Assembly: GCA_020026055.1 (NCBI GenBank)
Contig: JAHHRA010000001.1
Span: 1 to 64,000, forward strand
Direction: 5' to 3'
From: Actinobacillus sp.
Lineage (GTDB): Bacteria; Pseudomonadota; Gammaproteobacteria; Enterobacterales; Pasteurellaceae
Length of the DNA stretch: 64,000 nucleotides
Part shown: piece by piece, positions 17,559 through 26,961 of the stretch
How the letters are laid out: the number at the start of each line of letters is the position of its first letter
Position numbering within the stretch: the first letter of the stretch is position 1
Notes under the pieces: model-generated
Seen by the model: the letters and a program-made list of their open reading frames with translations, nothing else
Told to the model about the DNA's origin: nothing
Database searches by the model: none
Program-made: the position numbers and the translations under genes

Positions 17559-19379
17559 GTGCATATCGAAGAAATTATCAATGTCGATGTTGCGATTGTC
17601 GGAGCTGGTGGCGGTGGCTTACGTACTGCAATTGCTGCTGCTGAAGCCAATCCAAATTTAAAAATCGCACTCCTGTCTAAAGTTTACCCGATGCGTAGTC
17701 ACACTGTTGCTGCTGAAGGTGGTGCTGCTGCTGTGATCAAACCTGAAGATAGCTACGATAAACACTTCCATGATACTGTAGCAGGTGGAGACTGGTTGTG
17801 TGAACAAGATATGGTCGAATACTTTGTTCAGCATTCACCTGTAGAAATGACTCAACTTGAACGTTGGGGTTGCCCTTGGAGCCGTAAAAAAGATGGAGAT
17901 GTCAATGTGCGTCGTTTCGGCGGAATGAAAATTGAACGTACTTGGTTTGCAGCGGATAAAACAGGCTTCCATTTACTCCACACCCTTTTCCAAACTTCAA
18001 TCCAATTTTCACAAATTCAACGTTTTGACGAACATTTTGTCCTCGATATTTTAGTTGACAATGGTTATGCTTGTGGCGTAGTGGCGATTGATATGATGGA
18101 AGGTAAGATCATCCAAATTAACGCTAAATCGGTAGTTATCGCTACGGGCGGTGGTTGTAGAGCATTCCGTTTTAATACTAATGGTGGCATCGTCACAGGT
18201 GATGGTTTATCTATGGCATATCGTCATGGTGTACCATTACGCGATATGGAATTTGTGCAATACCACCCTACAGGTTTACCAAATACGGGAATTCTGATGA
18301 CTGAAGGTTGCCGAGGTGAAGGCGGAATTTTAGTAAATAAAAATGGCTATCGTTATCTCCAAGATTATGGTCTCGGACCGGAAACTCCTATTGGTAAACC
18401 ACAAAATAAATATATGGAGCTAGGTCCACGTGACAAAGTTTCACAAGCCTTCTGGCAAGAATGGAAAAAAGGTAATACTTTAAAAACAGCTAAAGGTGTA
18501 GACGTTGTCCATTTAGATTTACGTCATCTTGGTGAAAAATATTTACACGAACGCTTACCGTTCATTTGTGAACTTGCCCAAGCTTATGAAGGTGTCAATC
18601 CAGTCATTAGCCCGATCCCTGTACGCCCTGTCGTACATTACACTATGGGAGGTATTGAAGTTGATCTCAATTGTGAAACTCGTATCAAAGGGTTATATGC
18701 TGTCGGTGAATGTGCATCCTCTGGCTTACACGGTGCTAATCGTTTAGGTTCAAACTCATTAGCAGAATTAGTAGTACTCGGCAAAGTAGCTGGCGTACAG
18801 GCTGCTCAAAATGCACTGCAAGCTCCTACACTCAACCAGTCTGCAATAGACAAACAAGCACAAGATGTAGTCGTTCGTTTAGAAATGCTTTACGAACAAA
18901 AAGGCAATGAATCTTGGGCAACTATCCGTGAAGAAATGGGACAAGCGATGGAAGAAGGTTGTGGCATTTATCGTACTCAAGAAAGCATGCAACGAGCTGT
19001 CGATAAAATTGCTGAACTCAAGGAACGTTATAAAAACGTCAAAATTGAAGATCATTCCAACGTTTTTAATACTAACGCCCTTTACACGATCGAGCTTGGT
19101 TACATTCTTGATGTTGCGCAATCAATTGCTAATTCTGCAATTGAGCGTAAAGAATCTCGTGGAGCACATCAACGTTTAGATTATACTGAACGTGATGACG
19201 AGAACTATTTGAAACATACGCTCGCTTTCTATAATGAAAACAGTGCTCCTATGATTGAATATAGTCCTGTCAAAATCACTACTTCACAACCTGCAAAACG
19301 AGTTTATGGTGCTGAAGCAGAACAACAAGAAGCTGCACATAAAGATGACAATAAAAAGGAGCAAAACAATGGCAAGTAA
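17559..19379 (+). CDS. frdA: Fumarate reductase flavoprotein subunit
   Basis: The 606-residue subunit carries covalent FAD and reduces fumarate to succinate in anaerobic respiration. The FAD-binding start (VDVAIVGAGGGGLRTAIAAAE), the flavinylation segment MRSHTVAAEGGAAAV, and the catalytic region (HPTGLPNTGILMTEGCRGEGG and RPVVHYTMGGIEVD) are intact. The start is GTG, preceded at 8 bp by GGGGAG. The coding end overlaps frdB by 11 bp, consistent with coupled translation. First gene of frdABCD; candidate Fur and CRP sites lie upstream. Confidence 0.98.
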   Translation: MHIEEIINVDVAIVGAGGGGLRTAIAAAEANPNLKIALLSKVYPMRSHTVAAEGGAAAVIKPEDSYDKHFHDTVAGGDWLCEQDMVEYFVQHSPVEMTQLERWGCPWSRKKDGDVNVRRFGGMKIERTWFAADKTGFHLLHTLFQTSIQFSQIQRFDEHFVLDILVDNGYACGVVAIDMMEGKIIQINAKSVVIATGGGCRAFRFNTNGGIVTGDGLSMAYRHGVPLRDMEFVQYHPTGLPNTGILMTEGCRGEGGILVNKNGYRYLQDYGLGPETPIGKPQNKYMELGPRDKVSQAFWQEWKKGNTLKTAKGVDVVHLDLRHLGEKYLHERLPFICELAQAYEGVNPVISPIPVRPVVHYTMGGIEVDLNCETRIKGLYAVGECASSGLHGANRLGSNSLAELVVLGKVAGVQAAQNALQAPTLNQSAIDKQAQDVVVRLEMLYEQKGNESWATIREEMGQAMEEGCGIYRTQESMQRAVDKIAELKERYKNVKIEDHSNVFNTNALYTIELGYILDVAQSIANSAIERKESRGAHQRLDYTERDDENYLKHTLAFYNENSAPMIEYSPVKITTSQPAKRVYGAEAEQQEAAHKDDNKKEQNNGK

Positions 19380-20139
19380 CGAAGTGATGCAAGTCGAAGT
19401 TTTACGCTACAATCCTGAAATCGACGAAAAACCTTACTTAAAAACCTATCAAGTTCCTTATGATAACCAAACTTCTTTGCTCGATGCCTTAGGATATATC
19501 AAAGATCAGTTAGATCCAGAGTTAGCTTATCGCTGGTCCTGCCGTATGGCTATTTGTGGTTCATGTGGAATGATGGTCAATAACGTACCCAAATTAGCTT
19601 GTAAAACTTTCTTGCGAGATTACAGCGGTTATATGCGAATTGAGCCTTTAGCAAATTTTCCAATTGAGCGTGATCTTGTTGTTGATCTCACTCATTTTAT
19701 TGAGAGTTTGGAAAGCATAAAACCTTACATTATCGGCAACCAAGAACCACCTTTAGATGGTGAGCCGCATTCTTCTGAAGTTTTAGCACGTAGTCGCACT
19801 AAACAAACGCCAGCACAATTAGAAAAATATCGCCAATTTTCAATGTGTATCAATTGCGGTTTATGCTATGCCGCTTGTCCACAATTTGGCTTAAACCCTG
19901 AATTTTTAGGACCTGCCGCTATCACTATGGCAAGACGTTACAACCTCGATAATCGCGATCATGGCGAAGTAGAACGTATGAAATTGCTAAATAGCGATAA
20001 TGGTGTTTGGAGCTGTACTTTTGTTGGCTATTGCTCTGAAGTTTGTCCAAAACACGTAGACCCTGCGGCAGCGATCAACCAAGGTAAAGTTGAAAGTGCC
20101 AAAGACTTCATTATCGCGATGTTAAAGCCAAAACAATAA
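19369..20139 (+). CDS. frdB: Fumarate reductase iron-sulfur subunit
   Basis: The 256-residue subunit passes electrons from menaquinol at FrdCD to FAD in FrdA. Cysteines for the 2Fe-2S cluster are in CRMAICGSCGMMV and the later KLAC, and those for the 4Fe-4S and 3Fe-4S clusters are in CINCGLCYAACP and CTFVGYCSEVCPKHVDP. The ATG at 19369 is preferred over upstream in-frame starts inside frdA because it follows AAAAGGAG and gives the normal length. frdC follows after 11 bp. Confidence 0.98.
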   Translation: MASNEVMQVEVLRYNPEIDEKPYLKTYQVPYDNQTSLLDALGYIKDQLDPELAYRWSCRMAICGSCGMMVNNVPKLACKTFLRDYSGYMRIEPLANFPIERDLVVDLTHFIESLESIKPYIIGNQEPPLDGEPHSSEVLARSRTKQTPAQLEKYRQFSMCINCGLCYAACPQFGLNPEFLGPAAITMARRYNLDNRDHGEVERMKLLNSDNGVWSCTFVGYCSEVCPKHVDPAAAINQGKVESAKDFIIAMLKPKQ

Positions 20140-20150
20140 GGAGTTTCTGA

Positions 20151-20558
20151 ATGACAACTGCGAGTAAACGTAAAAAATACATCCGCCCGATGGAAGCTGA
20201 TTGGTGGAAACATCATCCTTTCTACCGCTTTTATATGATGCGAGAAGCTACTGCGATCTTTTCACTTTGGTTTAGCTTTGTTTTATTTTATGGCGTAATC
20301 TGTTTAAGCAAATCGGCTTGGGGAATCTTTGGTGCTTATAAGTTCATCGAATTTTTAAGCAATCCAATCGTCGTTTTCCTAAACCTCATTGCTCTTGGTG
20401 CAGCCATATTAAACACTGTAACTTACTTCAGGATGACACCTAAGGTGATGAATCTCATCATCAAAGGAGAAAAACTAGATCCGAAATTGGTTACGCAAGC
20501 TTTATGGGGCATCACTGCTATCGTAAGCATTATAGTTATCTTGTGGTTAGTTATTTAA
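20151..20558 (+). CDS. frdC: Fumarate reductase membrane anchor subunit C
   Basis: This 135-residue protein has three hydrophobic segments (about 31-52, 66-87 and 110-133) and the family start YIRPMEADWWKHHPFYRFYM. With FrdD it anchors FrdAB in the inner membrane and forms the quinol site. The gene is preceded by AAGGAG and followed after 12 bp by frdD. Confidence 0.97.
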   Translation: MTTASKRKKYIRPMEADWWKHHPFYRFYMMREATAIFSLWFSFVLFYGVICLSKSAWGIFGAYKFIEFLSNPIVVFLNLIALGAAILNTVTYFRMTPKVMNLIIKGEKLDPKLVTQALWGITAIVSIIVILWLVI

Positions 20559-20570
20559 AAGGAGGATAGA

Positions 20571-20915
20571 ATGCAAGATCCAAAACGTTCCAACGAACCG
20601 CTTGTTTGGTTACTCTTCGGTGCTGGCACAACGATTAGTGCAATTTTATTCCCTGTACTAATTTTAGCTATCTGTTTCTTGATCCCGTTCAACCTTATTT
20701 CAGGCGAACAAGCAATGAAAACATTGTACTACTTCATACACTGTTGGTACGGTAAAATTATTCTACTCGGTGTCTTAGTTCTTCCTGTGTGGGGTGCCTT
20801 ACACCGTATCCACCATGGCTTACACGACCTCAAAATCCATCTTCCAGCTAGTGGTGCGATATTTTACGGTCTAGCAGGTCTATTTAGTGTATTAGCAATG
20901 TTTGCTGTATTTTAA
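20571..20915 (+). CDS. frdD: Fumarate reductase membrane anchor subunit D
   Basis: The 114-residue protein has three hydrophobic segments and the FrdD motif GALHRIHHGLHDLK. It completes the quinol:fumarate reductase. The ribosome-binding site is a strong AAAAGGAGG. A strong bidirectional terminator follows 17 bp later. Confidence 0.97.
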   Translation: MQDPKRSNEPLVWLLFGAGTTISAILFPVLILAICFLIPFNLISGEQAMKTLYYFIHCWYGKIILLGVLVLPVWGALHRIHHGLHDLKIHLPASGAIFYGLAGLFSVLAMFAVF

Positions 20916-20931
20916 AATTTGTAAAACAAAT

Positions 20932-20963
20932 AAAAAAACCGAGACATTTTTGCTCGGTTTTTT
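20932..20963. terminator. Bidirectional terminator between frdD and the AGCS symporter gene
   Basis: Stem AAAAAACCGAG / CTCGGTTTTTT with a 9-base loop. Runs of A on the left and T on the right make it a good intrinsic terminator on both strands, serving frdABCD and the convergent symporter gene. Confidence 0.93.
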
Positions 20964-20986
20964 ATTTTTCAATAATACTTTTTAAA

Positions 20987-22510
20987 TTACTCTTCTACTA
21001 TTAAATATTCTTCTTTACTAAAAGTGGATGTTAGCTCATCAATATATTGGACGGCTATTTTTGCTTTCGGATCATACTCCCAAATTTCAGGATCAACACC
21101 ACGTTTCAAAAGCTTTGGATGCTCATTAATATTGAATACAGGATCAAGGATCCCTGCCTGCAATTGGTGAGTATAGTCTCTTAATAACTCCAACACTATT
21201 GGCGATAACAATACTATCGCAACTAGATTGATCAATGCCATTACAGCCATGATATTATCTGCAAAATCCCAAACAGTTTGAGCAGAATTTACGGCACCAA
21301 AATAGACAAAAAATACTACCGTGAAACGAAAAATATAGATTATCCATCGGTTATTTTTGATAAAACGAACATTGCTCTCGGCGTAAGCGTAGTTACCAAT
21401 AATAGAAGAAAAAGCAAATAACAATAAGATAAAAGCTAAAAAATGCACGCCTAAATCACCGATATGATATTTAAGTGAGGCTTGAGTTAAAGAAATATTA
21501 TTAAGATCAGGATTTTGATTTTCTGCAAGCAAAATCACAAATGCAGTACAGGAACAAACTACAATCGTATCGACAAACACTCCGAGCATTTGGATTAACC
21601 CCTGACTAGCTGGATGTTTTACTTCAGCTGCTGCCGCTGCATTTGGTGCTGAACCCATTCCTGCTTCATTGGAAAATAAACCACGTTTAATCCCTGCTAA
21701 CATTGCTTGCGAAAAAATAGCACCAAAAAAGCCACCTGTTATTGCTTGAAAATCAAAAGCTCTTTTAAAAATATTGCTGATTAAAATAGGAATACGTTCT
21801 ATATTCATCAGCATGATCACTGCAACGATAATTAAATACAGTAATGCCATTGTCGGCACTAATCTCGCTGAAACTTGACCAATACGTTTCACTCCACCAA
21901 AAATAATCACGCCCGCTAAAACGGCAAGAATAATTCCTACATATTTAGCGTTCCACTGCCAAGCATTGTGCGTTGCTTCAACAATGGAATTGGACTGAAC
22001 AGCATTAAAAGCAAAACCAAAAGTAAAAATTAAAACTAATGCAAAAATCACTGCTAACCAATGAGCTCTTAGCCCTTGTGTAATATAATAAGCAGGACCA
22101 CCACGATAAGTTGTATCAGGATTTTTAACTTTGTATAACTGTGCTAATGACGATTCTGCAAAAGCACTTGCCATACCAATCAGTGCTGTCACCCACATCC
22201 AAAACACGGCACCAGCACCACCTGCAGTAATTGCGACAGCAACACCACCAATATTTCCTACACCAACTCGACTAGCTAGCCCTGTTGCAAACGCTTGGAA
22301 AGGAGTTAAAGCATTGCTATTTGAGCCACGACCAAACCACATTTCCCGCAGACTTTCAGGCAATAGTCTCAGTTGCACAAAACCTGTTGTCATCGTGAAA
22401 AACAATCCAACTCCGAGTAAAACTAAAGTAGTAATATCCCACAATGTGCCACCAACATTAGTATTAATCCACTCAATAACTGTTTGTAAATGTTCAATTA
22501 TTCTAGACAA
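20987..22510 (-). CDS. Sodium:alanine symporter (AGCS family)
   Basis: The 507-residue protein has about ten hydrophobic segments and the AGCS hallmark region ASRVGVGNIGGVAVAITAGG followed by GAGAVFWMWVTALIGMASAF. It imports alanine or glycine with sodium. The C-terminal 45 residues are polar and cytoplasmic. It is monocistronic, ending at the bidirectional terminator and starting after a weak AAGGGAAGT site. The exact substrate (alanine, glycine or glutamine) cannot be told. Confidence 0.93.
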   Translation of the reverse strand: MSRIIEHLQTVIEWINTNVGGTLWDITTLVLLGVGLFFTMTTGFVQLRLLPESLREMWFGRGSNSNALTPFQAFATGLASRVGVGNIGGVAVAITAGGAGAVFWMWVTALIGMASAFAESSLAQLYKVKNPDTTYRGGPAYYITQGLRAHWLAVIFALVLIFTFGFAFNAVQSNSIVEATHNAWQWNAKYVGIILAVLAGVIIFGGVKRIGQVSARLVPTMALLYLIIVAVIMLMNIERIPILISNIFKRAFDFQAITGGFFGAIFSQAMLAGIKRGLFSNEAGMGSAPNAAAAAEVKHPASQGLIQMLGVFVDTIVVCSCTAFVILLAENQNPDLNNISLTQASLKYHIGDLGVHFLAFILLLFAFSSIIGNYAYAESNVRFIKNNRWIIYIFRFTVVFFVYFGAVNSAQTVWDFADNIMAVMALINLVAIVLLSPIVLELLRDYTHQLQAGILDPVFNINEHPKLLKRGVDPEIWEYDPKAKIAVQYIDELTSTFSKEEYLIVEE

Positions 22511-22651
22511 AATTTACTTCCCTTTTCATAGCTAAATAATTTAATATTTTAGTGGTCCTTATTCCCTTTTTTAATATTTTCTAATTTTTCTGTTTAAATG
22601 TTAATTTAATATCAATCAAGTATAACGATGTAGTGTAACTAACTATTGAAA

Positions 22652-23371
22652 TTAAACTTCAAACCATTTTTTCTTTTGTAAAAAGAAAAATAGGATAAGC
22701 AACCAAAACCAAGACATTACAATGGCTGCTATTTCATCCCATGGGAAATGCATGCCAAGTTGTAAACGGCTAACTAAAACTAGCATTGCCCAAAGTGTCA
22801 AAAAATTTGCAAAATAGCACAATGTCCTGTTATTACCGAGTAATAACGCAAAGCCTGCAGCTAATAACACCCAAATTGTTGCAAAAGTACTATGTCCTGA
22901 TGGAAAAGAAAAGCCAGTTTCGCTGCTTCTATGGTCGACTAACCACTGTGGCACATTTGGTGCATATTGCTGGTAGTATGCTTTTATTACAGTAGCACGA
23001 TCTGATTTTTTCAACGAGTAGAAAGTTGCTGCATCAGGTAAAGTGTTGAAAACTTGTGTCATAAATGGACGATTTTTTTGTACAACTTTTTTAGCGACCA
23101 TCTTCATGCCATTAGCAACAATGAGGGCTATAGCCATTATAACTATCACTTTTACTGCCTTTTTTTTATCTTTAATTGCTAAAAAATAAAATAGAGCAAA
23201 TAAAATCGATGTTACGATAAAGTAAGGTTTGCCTGCAGTATTCGTTACCCAATACAAGAAATAAGAGATCGCTCCATAACTTTGCATTTCCTGCCAATGC
23301 CAACTAGTTGTTAGAGCAACTATAGGTACTAATAAAAGCAAGCCTGCGTATATTGATAATCTTTTTAACAT
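22652..23371 (-). CDS. pgpB: PAP2-family phosphatidylglycerophosphatase B
   Basis: The 239-residue membrane protein has five to six hydrophobic segments and the three PAP2 phosphatase motifs: KKVVQKNRP, FPSGHSTFA and SRLQLGMHFPWD. PgpB removes the terminal phosphate from phosphatidylglycerophosphate and can also act on undecaprenyl pyrophosphate. It diverges from ribA across 82 bp, the same pairing as in H. influenzae. The spacer contains AAAAGCGGT (23400-23408), an uptake-sequence-like word. Confidence 0.9.
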   Translation of the reverse strand: MLKRLSIYAGLLLLVPIVALTTSWHWQEMQSYGAISYFLYWVTNTAGKPYFIVTSILFALFYFLAIKDKKKAVKVIVIMAIALIVANGMKMVAKKVVQKNRPFMTQVFNTLPDAATFYSLKKSDRATVIKAYYQQYAPNVPQWLVDHRSSETGFSFPSGHSTFATIWVLLAAGFALLLGNNRTLCYFANFLTLWAMLVLVSRLQLGMHFPWDEIAAIVMSWFWLLILFFFLQKKKWFEV

Positions 23372-23453
23372 ATCATTCCTCTTTACTTTGACAATTGCAA
23401 AAAGCGGTGTATTCTAGCACTCCATAAAAAAAATACATAGGAATCTATAATTA

Positions 23454-24053
23454 ATGTCAGATATTCAACTTGTTGCTGAAGCCAATCTCCCAACAGAGTT
23501 TGGTCTTTTTCGTATTGTTGGATTTAAAAGTCCAAGTACGGAAAAAGAACATGTTGCATTAGTGATGGGCAATATTACAAATGGTGTACCTGTCCTTGCT
23601 CGAATTCACTCTGAATGTCTTACTGGCGATACTTTACACAGTTTAAAGTGTGACTGTGGTTTTCAATTACAAACAGCTTTAAAACAAATTAGTCGTGAGA
23701 AACGTGGTGTGTTAATTTATCATCGTGAAGAAGGGCGAGGGATTGGCTTAATTAATAAGATCCGAGCCTACGCTTTACAAGATCAAGGAATGGATACAAT
23801 TGAAGCAAATCTTGCTCTCGGTTTTGATGCAGACGAACGTGATTTCAGTATTTGTGCTGATATATTTAATCTCCTTGGCATAAGAGAAGTCCGCTTACTC
23901 ACTAATAATCCACAAAAAATTGAAACAATGAAAAATGCTGGTATCAACGTCGTTGAACGTGTTCCACTGAATGTGGGAGAAAATCCCCACAACAGTAAAT
24001 ATTTGAATACGAAAGCAGAGAAAATGGGGCATTTTATTGTGTATAATGACTAA
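23454..24053 (+). CDS. ribA: GTP cyclohydrolase II
   Basis: The 199-residue enzyme opens the GTP ring in the first step of riboflavin synthesis. The zinc cysteines are in ECLTGDTLHSLKCDCGFQ and the catalytic motif is HREEGRGIGLINKIRAYALQD. Length is that of a stand-alone RibA, with no DHBP synthase fusion. No FMN riboswitch fits in the 82-bp upstream spacer. A terminator follows the stop. Confidence 0.97.
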   Translation: MSDIQLVAEANLPTEFGLFRIVGFKSPSTEKEHVALVMGNITNGVPVLARIHSECLTGDTLHSLKCDCGFQLQTALKQISREKRGVLIYHREEGRGIGLINKIRAYALQDQGMDTIEANLALGFDADERDFSICADIFNLLGIREVRLLTNNPQKIETMKNAGINVVERVPLNVGENPHNSKYLNTKAEKMGHFIVYND

Positions 24054-24091
24054 TGATATCCGCTAGCATACTTGTTGGTCAGAAGAAATAT

Positions 24092-24114
24092 AAAGCAATA
24101 GTGCTTTCTTTTTT
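24092..24114 (+). terminator. Terminator after ribA
   Basis: Short stem AAAGCA / TGCTTT (4-base loop) followed by CTTTTTT, 38 bp after the ribA stop. Confidence 0.75.
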
Positions 24115-24178
24115 ACGTCGCAATTTTCAAAAAATTTTTCTGTTTTTTTGAACACAACGACATTTTATTTACATACAA

Positions 24179-24206
24179 AAACGCCTTAGTTAAGACTAAG
24201 GCGTTT
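24179..24206 (-). terminator. Terminator of the tad operon
   Basis: A 12-bp perfect stem (AAACGCCTTAGT at 24179-24190, ACTAAGGCGTTT at 24195-24206) with a 4-base loop lies 15 bp after the tadG stop. On the minus strand it is followed by a run of T, as expected for a terminator. Confidence 0.9.
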
Positions 24207-24220
24207 AATTTCATTAATAT

Positions 24221-25753
24221 TTAAGGTTGTTCTTGACCAACTTCATCATTAGATCTAACTGCATTTAAAATTGCTTCTTTTAAAGATTCAATATTATCTG
24301 CAACATAATAATTACTCTCTCCTACGCATTGTTGCCATGCTTCAGCATCTTTTCTTGTTCTAATATCATCACTACGACGAGGATCATAATCTATCGCAAT
24401 AAAACTGATCTTTGTTTCATAGTGTTTATAGCTGCTTGATTGTAAGCTATCAATCCGTTTTCGAATTTGATTGCAAGCACCGAGGTTTTGTTTCCCTTGG
24501 TCATTCAATTTATAGAGATCTTCAAACCCTAAGTCGTCCTTTTTCACATTAGCTGGTATTATAAATTTATTAACTTCAAAATCGCTATTATCTATGCCAT
24601 CTGATAAAATGACTAAAAACCGTTTTGTATTTGTCTTTAAATTTTCTGTCTTAGGATTTTTTCTCATCAAAAGATTAGCACCAACGTACAAACCAGTTGT
24701 ACTATAAGTCCAACCTGCTGGTTCTTTTTTAATTACTTTAAAACAATCGTTAAAATTTGAAACATCACACCACTGAGAGGTATTAATCCTCTTATGATGC
24801 TCCAAACATTCTTTACTTTTTTCGGCTGTCATTGGAATATTTGCTTTTGGAAAACGTTTATTTAAAGGCGAACCATCAAAATCTTCAATCATTTTTAAGC
24901 TTCTATAATAATTTATTTTAGGTGATTGAATAACTTCACAATTTTGAATACTTTCACTTCTACTATTGACATTATTTTTATTTTTGTCTGACACCTTACA
25001 TATTGTTGTTCCTGAAGTATAAAAAAATGGATAAGTACAGAGATGACTATACTTTGAGTCGCTCAATTGTACACCACCTGCAAATAAGGTAATACCAATA
25101 CGATTGTAGTTATGATCTTTTTTTTGTAACAAATCATCACTAATTTCTCTAATAATCTCTCTTAGAGCATCTATTTTTTTCTTTCTTGTTTTTTTAAAAG
25201 AGTCTTTCATGCTACCTGAATAATCCATCACAAACATAATATCTATCGGTGCATTATTAAAAATTTTCTTTTTAAAAAATAAGTTATCGCTACTAATCGT
25301 TTCTTTTTCTTTAAAAGAAGTAAACACTGTTCTACCAAATAACCAAGACGGTCGCTTAAAATAACCATTAATCCAACAAGTAAGATCAATACCATTACGA
25401 GAACATCCATTCTCAAAACCTTCATTTTCAATATAAAGATTCTCTGGCTGATAATAAGAACGAGCAACTTGTCTAATCATATCTAGATTACGTTCTTTGA
25501 TTGTTTGCCCGTTTTTTAAATGAGTTTTATTCTGTCTCGTTTCATTATTCTCTGCCGTGACAAATAAACCTGCTTCAGTTAAACCTTGTATAAAACGAAC
25601 TTTATCGGCCAATAACCCTGTACCATCAACGACAAATGCAACATAACTCAACAATACTGTACACATCAACGCAGTTATAGCAAAATACGTCCCTGACTCA
25701 TTGAAATAAAATTTTTTCATTTTTCGATGAAAATAATTTAGCAATTTCTTCAT
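24221..25753 (-). CDS. tadG: Tad pilus minor pilin-like protein with vWA domain
   Basis: The 510-residue protein starts with a basic stretch and one hydrophobic TadE-like segment (about residues 20-45), then has a von Willebrand A domain from about residue 169. The metal-ion site is clear in MFVMDYSGSMKDS and the strand FLVILSDGID. TadG is the last gene of the tad operon in A. actinomycetemcomitans and is needed for Flp pilus assembly. It follows tadF by 11 bp. The insertion between the vWA strands contains several cysteines, which fits a periplasmic or surface position. Confidence 0.9.
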   Translation of the reverse strand: MKKLLNYFHRKMKKFYFNESGTYFAITALMCTVLLSYVAFVVDGTGLLADKVRFIQGLTEAGLFVTAENNETRQNKTHLKNGQTIKERNLDMIRQVARSYYQPENLYIENEGFENGCSRNGIDLTCWINGYFKRPSWLFGRTVFTSFKEKETISSDNLFFKKKIFNNAPIDIMFVMDYSGSMKDSFKKTRKKKIDALREIIREISDDLLQKKDHNYNRIGITLFAGGVQLSDSKYSHLCTYPFFYTSGTTICKVSDKNKNNVNSRSESIQNCEVIQSPKINYYRSLKMIEDFDGSPLNKRFPKANIPMTAEKSKECLEHHKRINTSQWCDVSNFNDCFKVIKKEPAGWTYSTTGLYVGANLLMRKNPKTENLKTNTKRFLVILSDGIDNSDFEVNKFIIPANVKKDDLGFEDLYKLNDQGKQNLGACNQIRKRIDSLQSSSYKHYETKISFIAIDYDPRRSDDIRTRKDAEAWQQCVGESNYYVADNIESLKEAILNAVRSNDEVGQEQP

Positions 25754-25764
25754 TTTTAACCTCG

Positions 25765-26412
25765 TTAGCGACCAACTGCAATAGAAGAGGAACGCAACAA
25801 ACCGTCTTTAAATTGTGTTTCCCCAATAAATGATTTAAAAAAACTTATCTCTGCTGGTACACAAATGGTTACTTGATAAAGAGGAATAATCCTCGTAAAA
25901 TCAAGCTCAGAATGTGGTGCAACTTGCTTAAAATCATCAAGTTTGGCAGTTGGACTGCAAATACTCAAATCAGAATCACCTCCTGTTTTTTCGTCTATCT
26001 TTCCATTATTAGGATTAGCATCTTTAAACCGCAATGATTTGATTATCATATATAGAGGTTTTTTACTATTTTTTCCGTAATATGCTTGTCTAGCCAGATT
26101 TACTAGTGGCTCAACATCCTCTTCTTTCAAATTCTCTCGTTTTTCTGTTTCTACAGGTGTTTTTTCTGGAGATGTGCAATTCTTAGCCGTAGGAATACAC
26201 TGGCGATAAAGCTGAGTTCTTTCTCTTAATAAAGTAACCATCGAGTAAGAAATATTATCTAATTTAGCGAGGTTTCCTCGCATAATAGCAAGATCAACCA
26301 TAAAAAAGAGGAGAAGCATAAGTAATACTATACTGAAAAAAAATTCGATGATGATAGATCCTTTGTTATCACAAATAAAACACTTCAAATATTGGAAAAA
26401 ACTCTTATTCAT
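25765..26412 (-). CDS. tadF: Tad pseudopilin-like protein TadF
   Basis: The product (215 residues from the chosen ATG) has a pseudopilin-type N-terminus: basic leader, then DNKGSIIIEFFFSIVLLMLL, in which cleavage after G would leave glutamate at position +5. It is probably processed by TadV and takes part in Flp pilus biogenesis. I chose the ATG at 26412, whose first bases overlap the tadE stop (ATGAATAA). An in-frame ATG at 26433 would add seven residues. Cysteines in the middle may form disulfides in the periplasm. Confidence 0.88.
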   Translation of the reverse strand: MNKSFFQYLKCFICDNKGSIIIEFFFSIVLLMLLLFFMVDLAIMRGNLAKLDNISYSMVTLLRERTQLYRQCIPTAKNCTSPEKTPVETEKRENLKEEDVEPLVNLARQAYYGKNSKKPLYMIIKSLRFKDANPNNGKIDEKTGGDSDLSICSPTAKLDDFKQVAPHSELDFTRIIPLYQVTICVPAEISFFKSFIGETQFKDGLLRSSSIAVGR

Positions 26413-26944
26413 CTTTAAATTCTGGACGTTCATTAACTTGCACCACGAAAACTTGTTGATTAAAGAAATGATTTGCGAACTCAGGTATAAATGGAAGCGG
26501 GATTAAAAAATGATAATCAAACTGAAGGTCATAACGTGCTAGAGGCATATTTTTACATTCTCCGTAATTTCCTTTACTTACATTTGCCAGAGCAGTAATA
26601 CTGTTAGCACAATCAACATGGATACTTATATCATTTGGCTTAATATCTGAAGCAAATAATCCCATTACACCATCTTTTGTCATATTTTTGTATGCATCAC
26701 GAATGTTATCTCTAAATTTAGTTTCATAGTCTCCCGTTTTAGATAGATCTGCTAATCTCGTTTCACGAACAGCATTTTGTACAGCATAATTCCAATACGC
26801 ATTAGTAATAGCTAAACGTCCAATTTCAAAAATCATAAAGATAATCATAAAGTAGAAAGCAACAGTTAATGTAATTTCTATTGTAACTACGCCTTGCTTA
26901 TTCTTTAGTAAAAAATATAAAAACTTACTAAGATCTTTTCGCAT
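26405..26944 (-). CDS. tadE: Tad pseudopilin TadE
   Basis: The 179-residue protein has a short basic leader and a pseudopilin hydrophobic segment: NKQGVVTIEITLTVAFYFMI, with glutamate at +5 after the G cleavage site. TadE is processed by the TadV peptidase in A. actinomycetemcomitans and is needed for pilus assembly. It lies 17 bp after tadD and overlaps tadF by 8 bp. Confidence 0.9.
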   Translation of the reverse strand: MRKDLSKFLYFLLKNKQGVVTIEITLTVAFYFMIIFMIFEIGRLAITNAYWNYAVQNAVRETRLADLSKTGDYETKFRDNIRDAYKNMTKDGVMGLFASDIKPNDISIHVDCANSITALANVSKGNYGECKNMPLARYDLQFDYHFLIPLPFIPEFANHFFNQQVFVVQVNERPEFKDE

Positions 26945-26961
26945 TTTCTTTTCCTGTGAAA

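Noticed and set aside
22131..22535. A 134-codon plus-strand open frame opposite the AGCS symporter gene
   Set aside because: Antisense shadow of a well-conserved gene; composition is only what the complementary strand of membrane-protein codons gives.
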